This document shows, piece after piece, positions 47,801 through 56,100 of a DNA stretch of 64,000 bases. Location: assembly GCF_037975245.1 (NCBI RefSeq), contig NC_092562.1, forward strand, positions 28,843,554 through 28,907,553. The letters run 5' to 3'. A program made the position numbers and the translations under genes. Below the pieces are notes generated by a model that did no database searches, was not told the origin of the DNA, and saw nothing but the letters and a program-made list of their open reading frames with translations. Within the stretch, counting starts at the first letter, position 1, and each line of letters starts with the position of its first letter. The stretch comes from Apostichopus japonicus (taxonomy: Eukaryota; Echinodermata; Holothuroidea; Aspidochirotida; Stichopodidae).

Positions 47801-50712
47801 TCAAAAAATATCGTCTTGAAAAAAAATTATCGCGATAATAATAATTTTCGATATATCGCCCAACCCTAAAAAATACCCCCAAAAAATTAATAGTTAAACA
47901 GCTGTTATCACTTATTACTGAACATGAATATTGCATAGTTTATAATTGACGCAGAAACCCCTTGCACGAGATGGCTAAAGAATGTATAAGCCAAAAAGGG
48001 TTATGCACTACTTGCAAGCAACAATCTTTATGAATGAGACAAAAATGACACATCATTCTGAACTGGAGAGACCTGTTAGCTCAGACAATATATCAATTTG
48101 ATAACGTATACCAATTCTGTACACATGATAATACACAAGTCACTAAGTAGGTTAGTTTATAACTTTGTTTATGGTTCTTATTCTACAGTAATATTCACAT
48201 GAATCACATTGTTGAACTGGTACACTTTCATTGGAAATTTTGGGAAAAATTCAGCGTTCAAATTTGGTGTAGCAGTTTCGAACGCTCAGAAATTTATCAC
48301 TTATAAAATACTATGGATCCTGTATAAAATACTGCTATACATCTACAGTACAAGAGTAATGTGCATATAGCATTTGGGATGGGATACCAGATATATATGC
48401 AAATTATTCCCTAGAATTGTTATAAAGTAAGATGTTTTCACTTTTCTACTCGGTAGTGACTAGTTCTGTAGGAGACATGGTTTCAGTAAGTCACAAAAAC
48501 AGTCCAAAATCAACATTATTTGAAAAATAGTGTGATATATTTAATTTGCAATATAGTCAAGATATATATATTTATATAAATATTTTCAGTGTGACCTACA
48601 AACTGTAATTAAAAGTTCATAGTAAAAGTACAATATCCATAATTTTCTCAAAATGGAAAATCATGTTACTTTACCCGACATATATTTATGTTGTATATAT
48701 ACTTCAATATAAAGTGTTATGAATTTGTGTCATGAAAAGAAAGCTCACAGAAGAAAACTAGGAACAAAATTTATATATAAAAGAGTAAAAAAAAAAGAAA
48801 AAAAAGAGCGAGGCAATAATTGGAACTAACAGGATTCCAGTAAGTGCGAGTTGTTAAAGAATTGGGCAATAATGACATTCAAGGCCTCTGTACTGTACAT
48901 GGTACTTACCAGTCTCACATGCTATGTGCTGTCCATTCGAGCAAGATGCACAGTCCACCCACTCCTCGCTGCTTGTATCTATGTTCCTTCCACACGCAAT
49001 GCATGGAATGTCACCTGTGGAAGTAGATGCTGCCTGATTGGGACCTGGTTACATTTTTATGCAAACATAGGGACTGCACAATATGTACAGTATATATATA
49101 CAGTAAATCTTCCATCTAAGGAATTACCTTCAAGTTGGGTTGGCGCGAGCTCAGGTAAATGTGAATAAAACGCAACACAGCTTAGTATAGAAGAATGGCT
49201 CTGCACTGTACACTAAACCTATATCAATAAAAATTTATTTCATATTGAATAATTTAGCATCATGAAGAAAGCAGGATACTTTCCGACCATTGCCTAAGGT
49301 TAACACCATAAGTGCTCCCAACACTTACTTAAATTGTGGGTGACATGCACAACACTTTATGAGCCAAAGTAGTTACAGCTAAATCAGCCTACAAAATCAA
49401 TCTTACTTGCTGACATCAAATCAAGCTTTCTGTATGCAACGAGATTATCCTGTATTCTTGTTCAATTTTCCATATAAGCCAGGCAGACTTGGCAGGCACT
49501 TTTCTTTTTAAATGACAAAACACAGATAAAAGTACTGTAGCCTTAGTCAGGCCTAATTGTGGGGCCTAGCAATTAGACTTAGGCCTAACATTCAGCTTAC
49601 TGAGGCTAGACTTGGACCTAAGTTAGGCATAATCTTGGTTGTTTGCATTAACTGTGAGCTTTTGTAATAAAAACCTGTATTTATGGGGGAAAGAAATGGT
49701 GGCAGCTGTGTTGGAATGTACTGTTTCCCTACTACCTACACGACCTACTTTAGGGCACGTAAGGGGCCTAGGCTTAGTGGCTTGATCGTGCATAGTAATT
49801 TTACACTTCTAACTTCCAAGAGCTTCTAAGATCTTATAAGTTCACCACCAATTTTATTTTGCTTTGCTTTATCCTGTTACCATGTGATTCAATTGAAATT
49901 GATCAGAATTAGGCTATGCCAGAATGAAATTAATTTGCATTTGTACAGGTCCCATGTAAGAGCAATTACAAGAAACTGCTGGCAAATACAAAATTAATGT
50001 GTTCTCTTTGAATTCTAGCCTAGGCCTATTTGATTTCATGAAGGCTATATGCTAGAGATTAAAACTTGCATTAAGCAGTTGCTTCAATTTGATAATTAAT
50101 CATGGTAACTATAGTGTGCAAAGACGTATGAAGTATTAGCCTATGCAGTAGGCAAAGTTACGGAATTTTTATTTACTAAAATACTACTTCTAGTTCTAAC
50201 TGACGTTCTAGGTTGGTAATTAGTACCACGTTTGGACTTGTACTACAACAAGCTTCAACTATAACCTAGTACTACTGGGCTAACCTTACTGATTGTCTTT
50301 CAATCAAGTTCATATGTCGTACCTAGTACGGGTATGTCGGGACAGCCTACCCTAGACTTAATAACAAATAGTCTATAACTTACAACAAGTGCTACACCTA
50401 ACACTACAGTAGGCATATGTACCATAGCGCACATACTATACTGTAGGGCTTAGCAATAAAATAAGCAAAATATGCCTAGGCCCTAGCCTAATGTTAGGCC
50501 TAACCGTTACTTGTCACAGTACGAACGACTAGGTCCTAACTTTTTAAGACTCAAATGAGCCTGAACGGCGAACCTTTTCGCTTCTTTTCTTTCACAGCTT
50601 CTGTTGGCATTGGTCCTATCCATTCATCTTCTTCTTGGTTTGTTTCATCACCGGTAGGTTCACTATGTTGTCTTTTCCTATCACTGCTTTCGCTAGCCAT
50701 GGTAGCCGCCAT
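23332..50712 (-). CDS. PPWD1: Peptidylprolyl isomerase domain and WD repeat-containing protein 1, 16 coding exons
   Basis: PPWD1 is a nuclear cyclophilin associated with spliceosomal complexes. Exons in order: 50574-50712, 36965-37067, 35766-35866, 34368-34463, 33700-33787, 32411-32516, 31404-31547, 30642-30716, 29108-29282, 28535-28632, 27956-28155, 27009-27075, 26515-26594, 25087-25199, 24141-24292, 23332-23475. All phases match; the total is 627 codons with TAG (626 aa; human about 646). The start is MAAT at 50712, with A at -3. The N-terminus holds the acidic [12 protein letters not shown] motif and KKRKVLEFE, which is split by intron 1. WD40 repeats fill roughly residues 70-330, and [13 protein letters not shown] follows. 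The cyclophilin domain (about 472-626) keeps the catalytic set as in CypA: FHR, SFMVQ, MANAG, QFFIT, PWLDNKH. It should therefore be an active prolyl isomerase. Intron 1 (about 13.5 kb) starts with a weak donor (GTTCGC) and contains another gene on the same strand. Several introns hold minisatellites. Confidence 0.95.
23780..23818. repeat. TCTG/TCTA microsatellite, PPWD1 intron 15
   Basis: A run of CTGT/CTAT tetranucleotides in the last intron of PPWD1. Confidence 0.9.
24345..24655. repeat. TATGGTATAGGTC minisatellite, PPWD1 intron 14
   Basis: Short units TATGGTATAGGTC and TATGTATAGGTC alternate irregularly for about 300 bases, just upstream (minus strand) of the exon 15 acceptor at 24292. 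Confidence 0.95.
25346..26470. repeat. 48-bp minisatellite, about 23 copies, PPWD1 intron 13
   Basis: The copies are near-identical 48-base units, each containing CACTATGAACTGCTTGTG and GGTCATTAGCACTATC. Because 48 is divisible by three and the unit lacks stops in one frame on each strand, it yields a 353-codon frame on the minus strand (16-residue unit [16 protein letters not shown]) and a 356-codon frame on the plus strand ([16 protein letters not shown]). The array sits between PPWD1 exon 14 (25087-25199) and exon 13 (26515-26594), ending 45 bases from exon 13. I interpret it as non-coding intron sequence. The outer copies are the most diverged. Confidence 0.95.
29380..29985 (+). repeat. 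Old dispersed repeat, copy A (PPWD1 intron 8)
   Basis: Scattered but collinear similarity to 35150-35645 in the same orientation. Examples are TGTGGTGAAAAA/TAGTGGTGAAAC-type words, TTTCTGATTGG, and ATTTCAGAGAC near the end. The order of matches is preserved over about 500-600 bases. There is no coding potential and no class call is possible. Confidence 0.55.
29986..30360. other. AT-rich stretch in PPWD1 intron 8
   Basis: It begins with a short GATA microsatellite (about 30010-30025) and continues as A/T-rich sequence without exons. Confidence 0.5.
32580..33125. repeat. About 108-bp tandem repeat, about 5 copies, PPWD1 intron 5
   Basis: The units share TTTACACTTGTAAGGTGATA, GTAAGATAGTCC, CAAGCTGTTAACCATATAGC and CATGTTTCATTCCTTGCTC in the same order. 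Copies start near 32590, 32655, 32760, 32850, 32950 and 33050, with increasing regularity. They lie between exons 6 and 5. Confidence 0.9.
33985..34260. repeat. About 88-bp tandem repeat, 3 copies, PPWD1 intron 4
   Basis: Each copy contains ACTCTTGACAT, AACCATCCTTCCGTGAGATC and a TCAGACAGT word. The array lies between exon 5 (33700-33787) and exon 4 (34368-34463). Confidence 0.9.
34531..34595 (+). repeat. Dispersed-repeat fragment sharing the SASS6-intron hairpin word
   Basis: It reads AAAAGTAAGTTGGCCTGAC then CTTTCCATCC and AGCAGGATCTTCTTCAA. The first part matches the arms of the inverted repeat at 13682-13743, indicating a shared interspersed family in different gene introns. Confidence 0.55.
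35150..35645 (+). repeat. Old dispersed repeat, copy B (PPWD1 intron 3)
   Basis: Partner of 29380-29985. Collinear matching words include ACTCTGGG/CTCTGATT with AATGCA, CAGATTTC with AAAGAT, TTTCTGATTGG, and GATTTCAGAGACCGCA. It appears heavily diverged, so insertion is old. Confidence 0.55.
36845..36957 (+). repeat. Probable 3' tail of a degenerate LINE-like element
   Basis: TTTGTAAAGCGCACAGATG, then GTGCGCTATATAAGATTTTA, then a short TTACATTACAT-type repeat tail. The GCGCTATATAA-plus-simple-repeat ending is typical of many non-LTR element tails; this is from general knowledge, with no database match made. It abuts the PPWD1 exon 2 donor at 36964/36965. Confidence 0.45.
37440..38470. repeat. 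Degenerate tandem-repeat region in PPWD1 intron 1
   Basis: Repeated words ATGTTACCTTAA, CCCTGTCCTTTCAGGTAT, ATAGCTTGCATGACAAACAG and GATCAGATACGTTATAAC recur two to four times with irregular spacing. A second set, GACAACGAAGTACATAACGA and GTAACGC-GTAAACCAG, lies at about 37920-38350. No coding frame persists across it. Confidence 0.75.
38471..40037. other. 3' flank of the nested gene, non-coding
   Basis: AT-rich intron-1 sequence of PPWD1, downstream (minus strand) of the nested transposase-derived gene. It includes a short direct duplication around 39300-39400 (TTATAGCATT, AATAGCATTCAAA) and a G-rich tract at about 39595-39625. No exon seen. Confidence 0.45.
40038..49014 (-). CDS. PHD finger, FLYWCH and MULE transposase-derived protein nested in PPWD1 intron 1
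   Basis: Exons in order: 48910-49014, 46070-46182, 44350-44714, 43059-43405, 41336-41892, 40038-40406 (TAA at 40038). All junctions are GT-AG and phases match, giving 617 residues without the missing N-terminus. Exons 1-2 form a PHD-like C4HC3 finger: CIAC, WVDCASC, H-IAC, then WKCKNC. Residues about 173-220 form a FLYWCH-type finger split by intron 3: [23 protein letters not shown]. Exon 5 is a MULE transposase core: [39 protein letters not shown]. Exon 6 has WPPETWSVY and KDLESWH. At the first catalytic position, where MULE cores usually have a DGTF-like motif, it reads HETS. Loss of activity is therefore likely, and a domesticated DNA-binding role is my inference. An upstream exon probably ends at 49128 (donor GTAATT), with its 5' end unresolved. 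The gene could also be an old transposon remnant, but intact frames over six exons argue for constraint. Confidence 0.8.
41180..41300. repeat. Short tandem repeat near the nested-gene exon 5 donor
   Basis: About four copies of a 27-33-base unit containing ATACACATACATGT and ATACTGTGGACA, lying about 40-150 bases downstream (minus strand) of the donor at 41336. Confidence 0.85.
41893..43058. other. Intron 4 of the nested gene
   Basis: AT-rich sequence with a C-rich pyrimidine stretch at about 42970-43015 next to the exon 4 donor. I see no additional exon. Confidence 0.5.
44130..44349. repeat. About 66-bp tandem repeat ending at the nested-gene exon 3 donor
   Basis: Three units share GTGGTATTAAACTGCCACT, then ATATGCAGCTA and CATGTCTTT. 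The last unit runs directly into the exon 3 donor (TGTCTTTAC|CTCC on the plus strand), so the array includes the intron side of that splice site. Confidence 0.85.
44740..45215. repeat. Composite tandem repeat beside the nested-gene exon 3 acceptor
   Basis: Alternating blocks of ATACAGTGCATGATAAA, AATGCCTACTGTAGGTGAG and CACTGTGTA with AGTAGGTAAGTG, in about seven blocks. It starts roughly 25 bases upstream (minus strand) of the exon 3 acceptor at 44714. Confidence 0.9.
46223..47868. mobile_element. Non-autonomous hAT-like DNA transposon, 1.65 kb
   Basis: The terminal inverted repeats are TAGGGTTGGGCGATAT at both ends (16 of 16 bases), with subterminal ATTATCGCGATA words on both sides. The flanking 8-bp duplication AAAAATAC occurs at 46215-46222 and 47869-47876. 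An 8-bp target duplication plus a T/CAGGG-like terminus is characteristic of hAT elements. No transposase frame is present. Internally there is a 36-bp perfect palindrome (46312-46347) and a GC-rich block (about 46411-46487) with short GGGG/CCCC inverted words. It sits in intron 1 of the nested gene, 40 bases from the exon 2 acceptor at 46182. Confidence 0.85.
46312..46347. repeat. 36-bp perfect palindrome inside the hAT-like element
   Basis: The two 18-base halves are exact reverse complements with no spacer, centred on TTCGCGAA between 46329 and 46330. It could extrude as a cruciform or mark an internal element end. Confidence 0.95.
47877..48909. other. Intron 1 of the nested gene, AT-rich
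   Basis: No exon seen. It includes an A-rich tract with scattered G at about 48786-48810. Confidence 0.5.
49129..50573. other. 5' flank of the nested gene within PPWD1 intron 1
   Basis: The sequence is rich in TAGGCCTA-like words (about 49540-49620, 50010-50050 and 50450-50510). An upstream exon or exons and a promoter for the PHD-FLYWCH-MULE gene should lie here if it is transcribed independently of PPWD1. I could not delimit them. A frame open from about 49170 to the donor at 49128 is a weak candidate exon. Confidence 0.4.
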
Positions 50713-53173
50713 TTTCTGATTCTGCTGAAGTTTTGGATTGGTTAACTCGTCCACCCTGAAAGCAAAACAAGCACAACTCGCTCTTTACATTATAGTGTAG
50801 CTGAATGATAGGAGGCAAGCCGGTCGAATTAGTCCAGCTCCGTTTATGGCTCTCCCTAGAAGCTATGGCCGAGTAGGCAGTTTTCAGTAAAAGGTTTTGA
50901 ATTAGACGTTGTTGCAGTTCGTCGAAGATATTTTCGGACTCGATCGAATAAAATACAGATTTATCTAAGCAATGCAACAACATGCTATCATTAAACATAA
51001 TATTGATGTTATCTGCAGCAAAATTGAACATAAGAAGCAACTTTTATCGAAATATTTTGTATTGATGTTCATACAAACGTCTGCGAGAAACATGCTTATA
51101 TATGAATAAACATCAAGATACGTTATTATGTCTCATGATTATTCAGTTCAAAAGTTTCTGGTCAACTCGCTGAATCTACCTGCTGAAGACCCAAACAGAG
51201 GATTTTAAACCTGGTTAAATCTTTCGTAATCATAATTAATCTTTAAGACTTTTAACATGACAATATTCTGCTATCCTTTGTTAATCCATTCATAACATTA
51301 TTTCGGGTTTACAACACCAAGAAAAGAATTCGTAAGCAACATATTACTGGTATAACAATGCAACTACAGCTTGTCTCGTAACATACCAACAGAAGTTGTA
51401 CGCATACGAAGGAGGCAAGTATGAAATGAGAAATGTCATGTAAACAGTCTGTTGTGTTGTACTTGTATACTCATTGTTAGCATTGAGATTCAGCTATTCT
51501 ACGACAGTTTGCCAAAAGTTGAACATGTTCACTCTTTGCAGTACCATTTTAAAACTCGTTCGTAAACAGTGAGCTACTACTACTTGTACTACGATCAATA
51601 CACAATGTAAACCCTTAGCCAGCACTCCCATTGCCATGGCAAATAGCAGTGTAGGTACTGTAATTACTACTTCATATCCATAATCATACTGCATGCTGTC
51701 TGTTGATATCGGAGGAAGACAAAAATGGGCAAGATTGCAGCATAAAAATAGTACATTGCAAGCACCCGCCACAAATCGATCACAACATTGCAGCCTACAG
51801 ACCAAATTCCAGATTGTGTGGAAACTGATTTCCATTGTGACAGGTGCACTGTAACAAGTTATAATTTGTTGGCCTTCATTTACTAAAGATGGTTGAACCT
51901 AATAGATGACAAATTCTTCCAGTGATCCTCCCAATAGTATGAAAGATCTTAGATCTGTTTGTGTACCTCCTCCAAACAATATCAGAGAATGCTTCTTGCA
52001 TATACATACCTATGAGGCAGAGATGAACCATATCATTCCTATGGCTCCACAGACTTCAATGCAGGTTCATGACATAGATCTGGGGTGAGGGGGGATGGGT
52101 GTGAGATGGGGAGGGGTGGAGGCTAAGTCGCACTCCACCTACAACTGGCAGGCCTGATATTACAGAAAACCCAATTGTGCAGTGCATATATATAGAGTGT
52201 TCGTACATCAGGAAGCTCTGGTTCGAATCCGGTGGAGGCTGGAAATTTATTCATTGTTCTGGATTTTCCAACAGACTACATTTCAATATATTCAATTGCC
52301 TAAAGTTGTAGCTTATTTCCATTAACAGAGTCTGTTCAAAATATCTCTTTTTGAGATCCGGCTTTAGGAATCACAAATGAGTTCCAGTTATCATGTTTGA
52401 TTACTAGAGTAAGGCAAAATATATCACCAAAACAGAACTAGCATTGTTCAATACAGGTGACAGATGCCGACATTGAACTTTCTACCTTCCTCACCAGTTT
52501 CGAACCTCTGGACATACAATCAGCGGCAATAAAATGTATGAGCGGTACAATATAATCCAGGGAAATGGCTCAACATTCTTTCAAAAGTTGTAAAATGTAG
52601 CACCATTTTGCAGTGAAGGAGCCATCCCATTCCTGGACAAGATAACATCTTATCCCTCCCCCACCCCCCCCCTCTCATCCTCCAATACAAAAAGGTGTAT
52701 ATATATATATATGCCCTTGGTTGATGGTATGTATGCTGTAGATTATATAAAGAATTTGTCTCCTTGGGTTAATTGTTAAAATATATTTGAGGTCCAGATT
52801 GTGTGTGTTTTGAACCGCATGCTATCTACAACTTGATTTCTTAGAGCAATGAAGGATGCCTATTTGACCTTGTAATATGTTCTAGACATGTTAGTACTGT
52901 GACAATTGTATGAAAATTCTATAATGTCAATGGTAAGTTTGTGTATGTTTATTGTATATATTTTAATTTAATACAGTTAAGATATATACTGTACAGGACA
53001 TAGTTTTAAATCTTGTTCTTCATATTTACAATCATGACAATTGACCTTAAATCAAATTTTAGCCCTTGTTTTGCAAAATTTAATAATTACCTTGTATTTT
53101 AGTAAATTATGAATGACATACAGTAATAATAATTCTGAATTTAATGACACTTAATTTACGTATTGTTTTGCAG
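50713..53173. promoter_or_regulatory. Head-to-head intergenic region of PPWD1 (-) and RNF220 (+)
   Basis: About 2.5 kb lie between the PPWD1 start codon and the first recognised RNF220 exon. A pyrimidine-AG acceptor (GCTTTCAG on the minus strand, at about 50756) just upstream of the PPWD1 ATG suggests a spliced 5' leader. A minus-strand open stretch at about 50770-51040 (with DELQQRLIQNLL) might be that leader or a chance frame. RNF220 5' exons are expected here; an open frame at 51906-52088 does not join the next exon in phase. An AT dinucleotide run lies at about 52696-52712. No TATA box is called. Confidence 0.4.
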
Positions 53174-56100
53174 GTAATGTAGACCAACTGGCAGTTAGTT
53201 TCAATAACAAAGAAGATGAAACAATGACTGAAAAAGACCAGGAAAAGAAAAGCAGTAAGATACATCTTCAAAGCTTCCTTACATAGTGACCTGCAGCTGG
53301 ATATGTAGTGTCACACATAATTAAAATATCAATTTAACCAGTGACCTGCAAATGGCGGGTTAGACCTGCATACTAGCCAAAATCCCTCATCTGGCTATGT
53401 AGTGTCACACGTAATTAAAGAGGCAATTTAAAAGTTCACACATGACAGGTTTTATGTTCCAATCAGAAGCTACCATGAAGTTATGCATTATAACAGCAAT
53501 TTAAAACCTGTTCATGCCACCATTTTTTTCATGCTATGGGTCTCAAAATTCATTTTTATTTTTGAAGGTGAGGGGTGCCCCTATGCCCTTCCTCATTTTG
53601 TGGATCACATGTATGATGACCAGCATTTGCATCTGGCAAAAAGTTGGTTGCTATGCATCCTCTCTGCCTCAACAATCATTTATTAACTGGAATGAAGCCA
53701 TAAATTTTACAAAAGCAAATAAGCTTTTCCTTACAATGGAAGAAGTTGATCCAGTGACCTCAGGATTGCCACTTCCTATACTTAAATCCTTTCCTGTTTA
53801 ATTATGGTGGTATCACATGTATTTGGGTGTGATTGCTGGCTACACAGTATGTAACGTAGTACTAAAGTAGTTTTATTACTAACCCCCTCCCCAAACCCCA
53901 TCCTCTTCCCCTGACTGTCTCTAACATGAGGTCACTGATCTGAAACATGTTCTAGTAAAACATTCCATGCTTATTTTCAAATTATTTTTATTTTTATGTA
54001 CAGTCAGTGTTTTGAAAATATGCAGCTAGTAATGTGAGTCCCAGTGGAGGACATCAGTAACCCCTTCCTCCCCTTCCCTAGCTTCCCTTCGTTTTACCAT
54101 TCCCCTTCCACCACAAGCATTAACTTAACTCCTTAACTTCTTGATTACATCCACTGTGCGTGACTGCTAACTGACATATTGACACATTCAAGCAAGTTCA
54201 GTATTTAATCATTTATACTTAACAGGATATCAAAGACACTATAATGAAGGTAGGAAGACCTGCCCGGTCTGTGGTCTGACCATACGCAAACAGGAAGTAG
54301 AGTCACACTTCCACTCTGAACTCCAACAACTGGAAAAACTGACCAAGGATGGATCGAGAAGTCTACGGTATCCACAGAGGAGGAAGACGCAAGAAAATAA
54401 TGAGAGTAAAGATGGCAGGTCAGATGACAGGTTTGAGGAATATCTCCGTCTGAAGAGGAAACGGGAAACCAGACGAAGGCCTAAAGAGATGAGAGGATGT
54501 GACGAAGCTAGTACCAGTGGTTGCACAAACGATACAGAATGCCCAGTTTGTGGTATCACCTTGACTGGCACTGCAGAGCAGATGAATCAACATGCTGAGG
54601 CTTGTCTGATTCAGGTAAATTACCTACAGAGAGAGTGCTTGTAATAATTCAGAAGTGTGTGATGGTGTTCACCTGTATCAACATGCTGAGGCTTGTCTGA
54701 TTAAGGTAAATTACCTACAGAGAGTCCTTGTAATAATTCAGAAGTGTGTGATGGTGTTCACCTGTATCAAAATGCTGAGGCTTGTCTGATTAAGGTAAAT
54801 TATCTAGAGAGAGTGCTTGTAATAATTCAGAAGTGTGTGATGGTGTTCACCTGTATCAAAATGCTGAGGCTTGTCTGATTAAGGTAAATTATCTAGAGAG
54901 AGTGCTTGTAATAATTCACAGTGTGTGATGGTGTTCACCTGTTCTGAGGCTTGTCTGATTAAGGTAAATTATTTAGAGAGAGCGCTTGTAATAATTCACA
55001 GTGTGTGATGGTGTTCACCTGTATCAACATGCTGAGGCTTGTGTGATAAAGGTAAACTACCTACAGAGAGTGCTTGTAATAATTCACAGTGTGTGATGGT
55101 GTTCACCTGTTTCGACCTAGAGACGAGAGAGACCTAAACTTACATGTTACTGTACACTTTAATCAAAATGTGACATGATATCCTTAGTTAGAGCTCATGG
55201 ACTCAAATCATGGTTTGTTGTCAAATGTCCAAAGACATGGGCATTTTTTAATTTTTTTTTTTTATAAAAACATAACATAGGTTAAGATTGAAAGTTTGGA
55301 AATAATTGACAATAGGAGAAGGGTATATGATATCAAAAGAAGAATTTTTCCACTTCGACATATTTTTTGGATCCTCAACATTCAACACACTAGCATAGTA
55401 AACAACAATGTTGAACTTACTCTGTACTCTGTATTTACTGCAGTGTCATGTTACATGTATGGGTATGGCTTGTCTATCAGTATTTTTTGGGAATTTTTTC
55501 ATCAGCAATCTGGAGAGATTGAAAACAGTGAAGGAGATGTTAATGTAGATGAGGACGAGAGCTTCGAGGAGTATACCTGGGCCGGACAGACCAGAATACG
55601 AGCCACAACTTTACTCGAGGGAGGTCTTCAAGGTTTGTCAATGCTTCATCTAAGGAAGGCCAAAGTAGACTAAAGTTAATACAGTAGTCTTGTACAATCT
55701 TGCATACTGGTATTAGTAATTTGAGTAACCATGATAAATCTTGAGAGCAGCCTCTGTGCAGCTCTTTCTCTGTCTTATCCACAGTTTTGTCCCAATTTTA
55801 ACAAAAATATGGAGTACTGTTCAAAGCGTGAATCCAATTGATCGAACAAAGGAACCTTCATGGGATTATTTCCTTTAAATAGCGATATTGTTTGTGTCTG
55901 AGAAATTCTTTTGCCTTCCCATCTTGGGTAGGTTGATATAAATCACATGTAACCCCAACAGAAGAAACAAACATTGATGCGAGTTTAAATAAAATTGTAT
56001 GATTAGTTGGAAAATAAAAGTCCCGTCGTAACTGCAACGTGGCATAGAAAGCTATTCAGATTCAAATACTCCACAGAATTAACTATGAATGTAAAGCTGA

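Noticed and set aside
50770-51040. Minus-strand open stretch upstream of PPWD1 (contains DELQQRLIQNLL)
   Set aside because: It might be a 5' exon, but I recognise no family, and the PPWD1 ATG with a good context lies downstream. Left as part of the intergenic region.
51906-52088. Possible RNF220 first coding exon (MTNSSSDPP start, GGG|GTGAGG donor)
   Set aside because: That donor leaves two bases, which joined to the exon at 53174 gives an immediate stop (GGG TAA). Composition is not convincing, and an intermediate exon would be needed.
52130-52240. tRNA-like signals (GGTTCGAATCC box and CTCCACC/GGTGGAG arms)
   Set aside because: The span is about 105 bases, the T-arm stem is imperfect and no anticodon arm is evident. 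At most it is a decayed tRNA-derived SINE.
54239-54571. 110-codon minus-strand frame
   Set aside because: It is antisense to RNF220 exon 2, whose plus-strand translation carries the zinc-finger motifs.
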